Below, piece after piece: positions 1 to 5,394 of a stretch of DNA of 5,394 bases (position 1 is the stretch's first letter; every line of letters starts with the position of its first letter). The notes beneath the pieces are model-generated. The model was not told where the DNA came from. It worked only from the letters and a program-made list of their open reading frames with translations, and did no database searches. The stretch is from positions 1 through 5,394 of the forward strand of contig JAKEGQ010000050.1 of assembly GCA_022615475.1 (NCBI GenBank). Direction: 5' to 3'. Position numbers and translations under genes: made by a program. The DNA comes from Candidatus Methylomirabilota bacterium. GTDB lineage: Bacteria > Methylomirabilota > Methylomirabilia > Methylomirabilales > CSP1-5.

Positions 1-446
1 AGTTGGTGATCATCATCATCCTGCTTGGCGTCCTGGCCGCCATCGCCATCCCGAGGTATGTGGACCTGCGGGACCAGGCGCTCCGGGCGTCTGCCCAGGC
101 GACCCTCGATGCGGGGCGGGCAGCCGTCCAGCTCGACTTCGCCGACCAGGTCCTGAACACGGGGGCCTACACCGCCGCCATTGGTGACGGCACAGCGAAC
201 GGCGCCGTATTCGTGGCCGGCGACGTGACCGACCTGGAAACCGAGCTGGCGTCGAGCCCCAACTATCCGCCGGCCGGCCCGTACAATAGCCCGGCTGGTT
301 CGGGCTTCCGCTGGTGGATGGTGACCAAGGGCAGCGCCACAGCGCCAGTGCAGCCGCCAGTCATCGACGCCGGCCTCGACACCACGTGCGTCGCGGGCGA
401 TGCGTGGACAGGTGCCAATGACGATTGCAAGGTGAGCCGGCTGTAG
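1..446 (+). CDS. Type IV pilin-like protein (prepilin), 5'-truncated by window edge
   Basis: This is the structural subunit (major or minor pilin) of a type IV pilus or a related pseudopilus; it would sit in the inner membrane before assembly. The reading frame begins at base 3 with LVIIIILLGVLAAIAIPRYV, the hydrophobic N-terminal helix that follows the prepilin peptidase site. Bases 1-2 (AG) fit the end of a GAG codon, the conserved Glu5 of the mature pilin, so only the leader and about five mature residues are missing. The PRY..LRDQA continuation is typical of IVa/MshA-type pilins. The remaining ~120 residues form a globular domain of low familiarity. Two cysteines near the C-terminus, 12 residues apart (TTC...DDC), resemble the disulfide-bonded D-region of IVa pilins. 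The TAG stop is at 444-446 and a terminator follows within 25 bp, so this is the last gene of its transcript. Family assignment is strong from the N-terminus. Whether it is a major pilin, a minor pilin or a pseudopilin cannot be told. Confidence 0.88.
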   Translation, partial: LVIIIILLGVLAAIAIPRYVDLRDQALRASAQATLDAGRAAVQLDFADQVLNTGAYTAAIGDGTANGAVFVAGDVTDLETELASSPNYPPAGPYNSPAGSGFRWWMVTKGSATAPVQPPVIDAGLDTTCVAGDAWTGANDDCKVSRL

Positions 447-465
447 GCTCGCGATCAAAGAGAAT

Positions 466-512
466 AAGGTAAGCGGAGGGAGGTTTATCGCAATCCCTCC
501 GCTTATTTTTTT
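466..512 (+). terminator. Rho-independent terminator of the pilin gene, nested in the uvrA 3' end
   Basis: A perfect 11-bp inverted repeat (AAGCGGAGGGA at 471-481, TCCCTCCGCTT at 494-504) encloses a 12-nt loop. It is followed by A and seven Ts (506-512), the classic intrinsic terminator on the + strand. Flanking A/T and G/T pairs can extend the stem outward to about 466. The opposite-strand uvrA stop codon (503-505) lies at the end of the right arm, and the T tract is the complement of the two terminal Lys codons of uvrA. In the uvrA direction the same hairpin is followed only by ACCTTATTCTCTTT, a weak U-rich tail, so bidirectional use is possible but less certain. Confidence 0.9.
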
Positions 513-3136
513 GGCGTGCGAGACCGTCCCAGCACGCGGCGGAGGAACTGGCCGGTAAACGAGCGCTCGACCTCGGCCACCTGCTCGGGGGTGCCGGAGG
601 CGACGACGAAGCCCCCTTCATCCCCCCCTTCAGGTCCCAGGTCGATGATCCAGTCAGCCGTCTTGATCACCTCGAGGTTGTGTTCGATGACGAGCACCGT
701 GTTGCCCGCATCGGCCAGGCGATGGAGGACCTCGAGGAGCTGGCGGATGTCGTGGAAGTGGAGCCCGGTGGTCGGCTCGTCGAGCAGATACAGGGTCCGG
801 CCGGTCCCCCGCCGCGAAAGCTCCCGGGACAGCTTGACCCGCTGCGCCTCGCCGCCCGAAAGCGTCGTGGCGGACTGACCCAGCTTGATGTACCCAAGCC
901 CCACGTCCGCGATCGTCTGAAGCTTCTCCCTGATCCGGGGGACATGCTGGAAGAAATCGAGCGCCTCTGACACCGTCATATCCAGCACGTAGGCGATGCT
1001 CTTGCCCTTGTACTGGATCTCGAGGGTCTCCCGGTTGTAGCGCGCCCCCCGGCAGACATCGCAGGTCACATGGATATCGGGGAGGAAGTGCATCTCGATC
1101 CGGATGATCCCATCCCCCTCGCAGGCCTCGCACCGCCCTCCCTTCACATTGAAGCTGAACCGCCCCGGCCGGTACCCTCGCATCCGCGCGTCCGGTGTCA
1201 AGGCATAGAGATCTCGAATAAGGCCGAATACCCCGGTATATGTCGCGGGGTTCGAGCGGGGTGTCCGACCGATTGGCGACTGATCGATGTCAATCACCTT
1301 GTCTATGTGTTCGATCCCCAAGATCTTGTCATGGGCCCCCGGGCGCTCCCTCGAGCCGTATAGATGCAGAGAGAGGGCCCGCTTCAGGATATCGGTGACC
1401 AAGGTGCTCTTTCCAGAGCCCGAGACGCCCGTAACGCAGGTGAAGAGGCCCAGGGGGACCTCGACCTCGATCTTTTTGAGATTGTGCTCCCGGGCACCCG
1501 CGATGGTCAGGTAGATCCCGGTGGGCGGGCGACGCACCCGGGGCACCGGGATCTCGAGCTCCCGCGCCAGATAGCGTCCGGTGAGCGACGCCTTGCAGGC
1601 AATGATGTCACGCGGCGTGCCGCACGCGACCACCCGACCGCCCGAGACCCCGGCCCCCGGACCGAGATCGATGACAAACTCGGCGTTCTGGATCGTCTCT
1701 TCATCATGCTCGACGACGATTACCGTGTTCCCGAGGTCCCGGAGCCGCTTGAGGGTGCTGAGCAGGCGGATGTGATCGCGCTGGTGGAGCCCGATGCTGG
1801 GCTCGTCCAGAATATAGAGGACCCCGACCAGGCTCGAGCCGATCTGGGTCGCCAGGCGGATCCGTTGTGCCTCTCCCCCGGCCAGTGTTGCCGCCGTCCG
1901 GTCGAGCGTCAGATAATCCAGACCCACGTTGACCAGGAACCCCAGCCTTTCACGAACCTCCTTCAGGATCCTCCGGGCAATCTCCTGGTCCTTCTCACTC
2001 AAGTGGACGTCATTAAAGAACCTCAGGGCCTCCTTCACCGAAAGCCGGGTGACCTCCGCGATGCTCAGGCCAGCTACCTTGATCGCTAACGATTCCGGCC
2101 GAAGGCGCGTCCCCTGGCAGGTCGGGCAGGGCCTGAGCGTCGCCAGGCGGTCCACATAGGTCTCGATCTGCTCCCGCACCCGGGCGGACTCGGTAAACTT
2201 GTAGCGGCGGTCGAGCGACTGCACGCTCGCCCCGAAGAAGTCCGGGTCCAGGTCCCGGTCGATGCGCGCATCGAGCGCAGTCCCCAATCCGCCGCACGAA
2301 GGGCAGGCCCCGTGCGGGTTGTTGAACGAGAAGATCCGGGGGCTGACCTCGGGGTAGCTGACGCCGCAGTCGATGCACGCGAGCCGCTCGGAGAAGGTGT
2401 GGTCCTTTTCTTGCTCCCCCAGCACGTTCACGATGACAATCCCCTCGCCGAGACGCAGGGCAGCCTCGAGGGAATCAGCCAGCCGGCGCCGCAGATCCGG
2501 CCGGATGACGAGCCGATCGACGACGACCTCAATGGTATGCTTCTTGTTCTTGTCGAGGGCGATCTCCTCATCCAGATCCCGAACCCGGCCATTGACCCGG
2601 GCCCGGGCGTATCCCTCGCGCCGCATCTGGGCAAAGATGTGCCGGTACTCCCCCTTCCGTCCCCGAACCACAGGGGCGAGTACCTGGAAGCGTGTCCCCT
2701 CGGGCAGATTGAGGACTTGATCCACGATCTGCCCGACCGTCTGCGAGGTGATGGCCTTGCCGCACTGGTAACAGGTCGGCTTGCCCACCCGGGCGAACAG
2801 CAGCCGGAGGTAGTCATAGATCTCGGTCACGGTCGCCACGGTGGAACGAGGGTTCTTGCTGGTGGTCTTCTGTTCGATGGAGATGGCGGGAGAGAGGCCC
2901 TCGATCAGGTCCACATCGGGTTTATCCATCTGCTCGAGGAACTGCCGGGCGTACGCCGAGAGGGACTCGACATACCGGCGCTGCCCCTCGGCATAGATGG
3001 TATCAAACGCCAGGGAGGACTTCCCCGATCCCGACACCCCGGTGATCACGATGAGCTTGCCGCGGGGGATCTCGAGATCGATCGATTTGAGGTTATGCTC
3101 GCGGGCCCCTCGGATGATGATGGCTTCCGCTGCCAT
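503..3136 (-). CDS. uvrA: UvrABC excinuclease subunit A (DNA damage sensor), short insertion domain
   Basis: UvrA is the cytoplasmic ABC-type ATPase that scans DNA for bulky lesions as a dimer and loads UvrB in nucleotide excision repair. The 877-residue product shows both ABC modules. Walker A1 is GVSGSGKSS (33-41). A Cys pair at 122/125 precedes the UvrB-binding region (about 130-250). Zinc module C254/C257/C278/C281 follows, then a further CPTC pair at 337-340, signature LAGGEAQRIRLA (418-429), Walker B ILDEPSIGL (442-450) and switch His477. The second module has Walker A2 GVSGSGKST (570-578), zinc module C669/C672/C692/C695, signature LSGGEAQRVKLS (759-770) and Walker B LLDEPTTGL (784-792). 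The family is usually about 940 residues; about 70 residues are missing after the first zinc module (around residues 288-303), with frame and flanks intact. Signature I has Ala419 instead of the usual Ser. The ATG start is backed by a good ribosome binding site and the family-typical N-terminus (IIIRGAREHNLK). The gene appears monocistronic from its own promoter and converges on the pilin gene. Confidence 0.97.
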   Translation of the reverse strand: MAAEAIIIRGAREHNLKSIDLEIPRGKLIVITGVSGSGKSSLAFDTIYAEGQRRYVESLSAYARQFLEQMDKPDVDLIEGLSPAISIEQKTTSKNPRSTVATVTEIYDYLRLLFARVGKPTCYQCGKAITSQTVGQIVDQVLNLPEGTRFQVLAPVVRGRKGEYRHIFAQMRREGYARARVNGRVRDLDEEIALDKNKKHTIEVVVDRLVIRPDLRRRLADSLEAALRLGEGIVIVNVLGEQEKDHTFSERLACIDCGVSYPEVSPRIFSFNNPHGACPSCGGLGTALDARIDRDLDPDFFGASVQSLDRRYKFTESARVREQIETYVDRLATLRPCPTCQGTRLRPESLAIKVAGLSIAEVTRLSVKEALRFFNDVHLSEKDQEIARRILKEVRERLGFLVNVGLDYLTLDRTAATLAGGEAQRIRLATQIGSSLVGVLYILDEPSIGLHQRDHIRLLSTLKRLRDLGNTVIVVEHDEETIQNAEFVIDLGPGAGVSGGRVVACGTPRDIIACKASLTGRYLARELEIPVPRVRRPPTGIYLTIAGAREHNLKKIEVEVPLGLFTCVTGVSGSGKSTLVTDILKRALSLHLYGSRERPGAHDKILGIEHIDKVIDIDQSPIGRTPRSNPATYTGVFGLIRDLYALTPDARMRGYRPGRFSFNVKGGRCEACEGDGIIRIEMHFLPDIHVTCDVCRGARYNRETLEIQYKGKSIAYVLDMTVSEALDFFQHVPRIREKLQTIADVGLGYIKLGQSATTLSGGEAQRVKLSRELSRRGTGRTLYLLDEPTTGLHFHDIRQLLEVLHRLADAGNTVLVIEHNLEVIKTADWIIDLGPEGGDEGGFVVASGTPEQVAEVERSFTGQFLRRVLGRSRTPKK

Positions 3137-3137
3137 G

Positions 3138-3147
3138 TCCTTCTCCT
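3138..3147 (-). promoter_or_regulatory. Ribosome binding site of uvrA
   Basis: Read on the - strand, AGGAGAAGGAC lies directly before the ATG at 3136-3134. The AGGAG core (3147-3143) is spaced 6 nt from the start codon, which supports this ATG as the true start. Confidence 0.8.
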
Positions 3148-3166
3148 GGGTAGAGGTCGATCTTGT

Positions 3167-3194
3167 ATTATACCCGACTTTTTTGTGCAGGCAA
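3167..3194 (-). promoter_or_regulatory. Sigma70-type promoter of uvrA
   Basis: On the - strand, TTGCCT (3194-3189, four of six matches to the -35 consensus) is separated by 16 bp from a perfect TATAAT -10 box (3172-3167). The spacer contains an A-run (AAAAAA). Transcription would start near 3160, giving a short leader of about 23 nt that contains the ribosome binding site. No palindromic SOS (LexA) operator of the E. coli CTGT-N8-ACAG or the B. subtilis GAAC-N4-GTTC type is visible around it. Lineages with other LexA motifs cannot be excluded. Confidence 0.75.
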
Positions 3195-3220
3195 GACGGC
3201 TCTCGGGTGAATAGTGGTGC

Positions 3221-3241
3221 AGAGTTGAGAGTTCAGGGTCA
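3221..3241. repeat. Degenerate heptanucleotide repeat, block 1 (AGAGTTC-like, 3 units)
   Basis: Three consecutive 7-bp units, AGAGTTG, AGAGTTC and AGGGTCA, lie in the uvrA/ligase intergenic region, upstream of the uvrA promoter. The first two differ at one position and the third is more divergent. With so few units, this block is the weakest of the three. Confidence 0.5.
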
Positions 3242-3250
3242 CGGAGGTAT

Positions 3251-3292
3251 AGCTCTCAGCGGATAGCTGACTGCTGACAGCCGACAGCCAGG
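3251..3292. repeat. Degenerate heptanucleotide repeat, block 2 (AGCTGAC-like, 6 units)
   Basis: Six contiguous 7-bp units read AGCTCTC, AGCGGAT, AGCTGAC, TGCTGAC, AGCCGAC and AGCCAGG. The central units share the consensus AGCTGAC and degeneracy increases toward both ends. This decay pattern is typical of old short tandem arrays. The units contain no open reading frame of note, and no T-tract follows on either strand, so the block does not look like a terminator. Confidence 0.65.
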
Positions 3293-3300
3293 TGTTCCCC

Positions 3301-3328
3301 GTCGTCGGTCATCGGTCGTCGGTCATCG
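3301..3328. repeat. Heptanucleotide repeat, block 3 (GTCRTCG, 4 units; perfect 14-bp duplication)
   Basis: Four exact 7-bp units alternate GTCGTCG, GTCATCG, GTCGTCG, GTCATCG, which is also a perfect two-copy tandem of a 14-bp unit. The fourth unit overlaps the end of the ligase/TPR gene: its TCA (3323-3325) is the complement of that gene's TGA stop, and TCG (3326-3328) encodes its last Arg. Confidence 0.8.
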
Positions 3329-5383
3329 AGACCGAAGGGCAGCGAAGGCCGGGTCGTTGGCTGCCCTTGCCCCAAGGTCCCTGTCGAGTTCTATTGCACG
3401 GGCGAGGGCAGCATGCGCACCGTTCCGGCCGCCAGCCAGGACCCGCAAGCGGGCCACGCTGTACCAGAGGGTTCCGGAGTTCGGCTGGATGGCGACGGCC
3501 GCTTCGTACATTTCGAGGGCTTCTTTCCTGCGGCCGGCCGCTTCGTAGAGGCTGCCCAGATTGATATAGGGCTTTGCGTCCTTACGGCCCAGTGTCTCCT
3601 TGGCCCGAAGGAACAGTGCCTCGGCCTCGGCGATCCGTCCCTCTTGAGCGGCGAGGATCCCGAGATTGTTGAGGGCGTGGGGGAAATTCGGATTGATGGC
3701 CGTAGCCTGCAGGAACATCTCTTTGGCCTTGGACATTTCCCCCATTCTGAGATAGGCACTTCCGATCGCCCAGTACGCGATCTCCGACTTGGGGTGGATC
3801 CGCAAGATCTCCTCCGTCTCCCGGATCGCCTCGTGGTACCTCCCCATCAGCGAAAAGATCTGGGCCCGCTTATAGTGAGCCAGATAGTAGTGGGGATTCC
3901 ATGCGAGACTTCGCTCGAGCCTGCTCAGGCTCGCCTCCATCCGTCCGTCTCGGAGTTCGTCTTGGGCGAGAAAGTAGTGCACCTCTCCGGCCAAGGGGCG
4001 GAGGACATACTGAAAATAGACGAGGCCCGCGATGAGGAGCCCGGGAACGACGGTGGTGAGGCGAACCGGCCTCGTTCGCTCGACCTGCCCGGCATCACGA
4101 TCCATCCCGTCGAGCATCCCGAGCAGGATGGCGACATTGACGGCCGACTCGGGGACATGCGCGATGTAGAAGAAATTACCGTAGGCGGCAGCTGCAGCCA
4201 GTCCGCCCAGGACGCCCGCGAGGACTTCCCGCCTCACGTGAGGGCGACCGGCGAGATGTAAGCCGAGCCGGACCACCCTGATCACGAGCCAGAGGCAGGC
4301 GAGCAGGCCGAGCGGTCCGAGCTCCGCCCATAGGTTGAGATACTCATTGTGAGGATGCTCGACCTGCACACCGGGGTTTCGGTAGATGAACGGGGATCGA
4401 TATGGGACGAATGCCAGGGCGAAATTGCCCACCCCGACCCCCGTCCAGATGTGATCCCGGATCAGCCGGACCGTCCCCTCCCAGAAGGCCCAGCGCAACT
4501 GAAGGCTATCTGACCCTGGATCGAACGTACTCACCACCCGCTCTCCGAAAGAGATGTGGTCGGGCAGACACACGGGCCAGAGAGCGACAGCGAGCAGGCA
4601 GGCGGAACCGAGGAGGACGAGCGGAGCAATCTGCGACCGGAGAGGGGCACTCCAGAAGGTGCCGGACCGCCGCTCCGGTGGGAAGAACACCCGGACGAGA
4701 ATCCACAGGCCGATCCAAACGCTGACCCAGGCCCCTCGGACCATCGAATGGATGAGAAACGCTGTGGAGAGAAAGAGGGTCGTCCCGTAGACGGCCTTCT
4801 CCCAGCTCCGGGATGAGGCAAGATAGAACGCCATGCCGAGGGGGATAACCGTGAGGAGGTAGGCTGCGGCGTAGTTGGTATTGCCGAAGAGTCGGTAGAT
4901 CATCTCTATCGGGCCACCGAGCGTCAAGGGCAGTCCGATCGTGCAGCCGAAAAGGGAGACGCCGCTCACGACGAGCAGGGTCAGGAGAAGGTACCGGATG
5001 AGCGTCTCCTGCCGATCGGGGTGAAAGGCGTAGGCCACCGTGAGGTAGAGGAGAAACAGGAAGAGCAAGAAGGCTATCCGCTGAACGCCGTAATAGAGGT
5101 TGAGCGCCTGCAGGAGCGAGAGTCCTGAGACGAGCAGCAGAGTGAACAGGGGGGCGGCCAGCCTTGGCAGGGGGAGGAATGGGCGACCACATCCTCCCCA
5201 CAGCCAAAGGAACGCCGCGACCGGCGCCAAGAGCCCGAGGAGGGCCCACTTCAGTGATGCGGGGGCAAGAACAGAATACGTCAGGGGGACGGCCGCGATC
5301 AGCACCCCGAGGGTGATGTCGAGCGCACGGCACCCCAAGCCTCCTCCCCGACCGCTCGTTGCGATCGCGGGACTCGATTGCAC
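3323..5383 (-). CDS. O-antigen ligase/oligosaccharyltransferase-like membrane protein (Wzy_C) with C-terminal TPRs
   Basis: This is a polytopic inner-membrane protein of the WaaL/Wzy/PglL superfamily, whose members transfer or polymerise lipid-linked glycans on the periplasmic face. About ten to twelve hydrophobic segments lie between residues 21 and 461. Family motifs are the FGNTNYAAAYL stretch with its following IPL (166-182), VRGAW with Arg216, GVGVGNF (315-321), and HPHNEYLNLWAELGPLGLL in the Wzy_C region, where His343/His345 occupy the catalytic-histidine position. The large loop at about 273-354 carries these residues. Residues from about 466 to 671 form about six TPR units (for example YINLGSLYEAAGRRKEALEMYEAAVAIQP), a protein-interaction module. 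The substrate cannot be deduced: O-antigen, another surface polysaccharide or a pilin glycan are all possible. The GTG at 5383-5381 has no ribosome binding site and the frame stays open to the edge, so the true start may lie outside. A TTG at 5338-5336 next to GGGGAGGAGG is an alternative. The gene is separated from uvrA by 186 bp. Confidence 0.85.
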   Translation of the reverse strand: MQSSPAIATSGRGGGLGCRALDITLGVLIAAVPLTYSVLAPASLKWALLGLLAPVAAFLWLWGGCGRPFLPLPRLAAPLFTLLLVSGLSLLQALNLYYGVQRIAFLLFLFLLYLTVAYAFHPDRQETLIRYLLLTLLVVSGVSLFGCTIGLPLTLGGPIEMIYRLFGNTNYAAAYLLTVIPLGMAFYLASSRSWEKAVYGTTLFLSTAFLIHSMVRGAWVSVWIGLWILVRVFFPPERRSGTFWSAPLRSQIAPLVLLGSACLLAVALWPVCLPDHISFGERVVSTFDPGSDSLQLRWAFWEGTVRLIRDHIWTGVGVGNFALAFVPYRSPFIYRNPGVQVEHPHNEYLNLWAELGPLGLLACLWLVIRVVRLGLHLAGRPHVRREVLAGVLGGLAAAAAYGNFFYIAHVPESAVNVAILLGMLDGMDRDAGQVERTRPVRLTTVVPGLLIAGLVYFQYVLRPLAGEVHYFLAQDELRDGRMEASLSRLERSLAWNPHYYLAHYKRAQIFSLMGRYHEAIRETEEILRIHPKSEIAYWAIGSAYLRMGEMSKAKEMFLQATAINPNFPHALNNLGILAAQEGRIAEAEALFLRAKETLGRKDAKPYINLGSLYEAAGRRKEALEMYEAAVAIQPNSGTLWYSVARLRVLAGGRNGAHAALARAIELDRDLGARAANDPAFAALRSR

Positions 5384-5394
5384 ATCGCCAGTGA

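Noticed and set aside
1364..3214. Long + strand open frames (1364-2089 and 2312-3214) opposite uvrA
   Set aside because: They are antisense shadows of uvrA in GC-rich DNA. Their translations are rich in Asp, Pro, Arg and Gly with no recognisable domain, while the opposite strand has clear UvrA motifs throughout.
3265..3284. Possible terminator hairpin after the ligase gene (GCTGAC...GACAGC)
   Set aside because: Only four pairs are perfect, and no T-tract follows on the - strand.
3265..3285. Possible LexA/SOS operator upstream of uvrA (CTGACTGCTGACAG)
   Set aside because: The half-site spacing does not match CTGT-N8-ACAG, the element is nearly 100 bp upstream of the promoter, and it is explained by the AGCTGAC heptad repeat.
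3251..3328. Possible CRISPR array or attachment site in the intergenic repeats
   Set aside because: Units are only 7 bp, directly contiguous without spacers, and degenerate. There is no integrase, tRNA gene or cas gene in the window.
3413..4261. + strand open frame of 282 codons opposite the TPR part of the ligase gene
   Set aside because: It has no recognisable motif or ribosome binding site and overlaps well-defined TPR repeats on the - strand.
4506..5333. - strand open frame of 275 codons overlapping the ligase gene in another frame
   Set aside because: It is an alternate-frame shadow. The overlapped frame encodes coherent membrane helices and the Wzy_C motifs.

Overview
The window is a GC-rich stretch of a diderm bacterial chromosome with three protein-coding genes. 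They are the 3' part of a type IV pilin-like gene (+ strand, cut by the left edge), a complete uvrA (- strand), and a nearly complete O-antigen ligase-type membrane protein with C-terminal TPR repeats (- strand, its 5' end at or just beyond the right edge). The pilin, the Wzy_C-type enzyme and the GC-rich codon usage point to a Gram-negative-type organism. Lineages such as NC10/Methylomirabilota, Nitrospirota or a deltaproteobacterial group would fit, but the sequence alone does not settle this.

Layout from the left: the pilin coding sequence ends at 446. It is followed by a strong rho-independent terminator (about 471-512). The poly-T tract of this terminator is also the last two lysine codons of the convergent uvrA, and the uvrA stop codon lies in the hairpin arm. 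uvrA fills 503-3136 and has its own ribosome binding site and a sigma70-type promoter (TATAAT, 16-bp spacer, TTGCCT) at 3167-3194. Upstream of that promoter, the 186-bp intergenic region carries three separate blocks of degenerate 7-bp tandem repeats, each with a different unit. The last block runs into the 3' end of the next gene and supplies its stop codon. The ligase/TPR gene fills 3323-5383.

Functionally, uvrA is the damage sensor of nucleotide excision repair and is unrelated to its neighbours. The pilin and the Wzy_C-type protein may both belong to cell-surface biology. Some members of this enzyme superfamily (PglL/PilO/TfpW type) transfer glycans to pilins, so a pilin-glycosylation link is possible but not shown here.

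The main oddities are a UvrA of 877 residues that lacks most of the insertion domain after its first zinc module, an alanine in place of the usual serine in its first ABC signature, and the trio of heptanucleotide repeat blocks. I found no RNA genes, CRISPR array, insertion sequence or novel multi-gene system.
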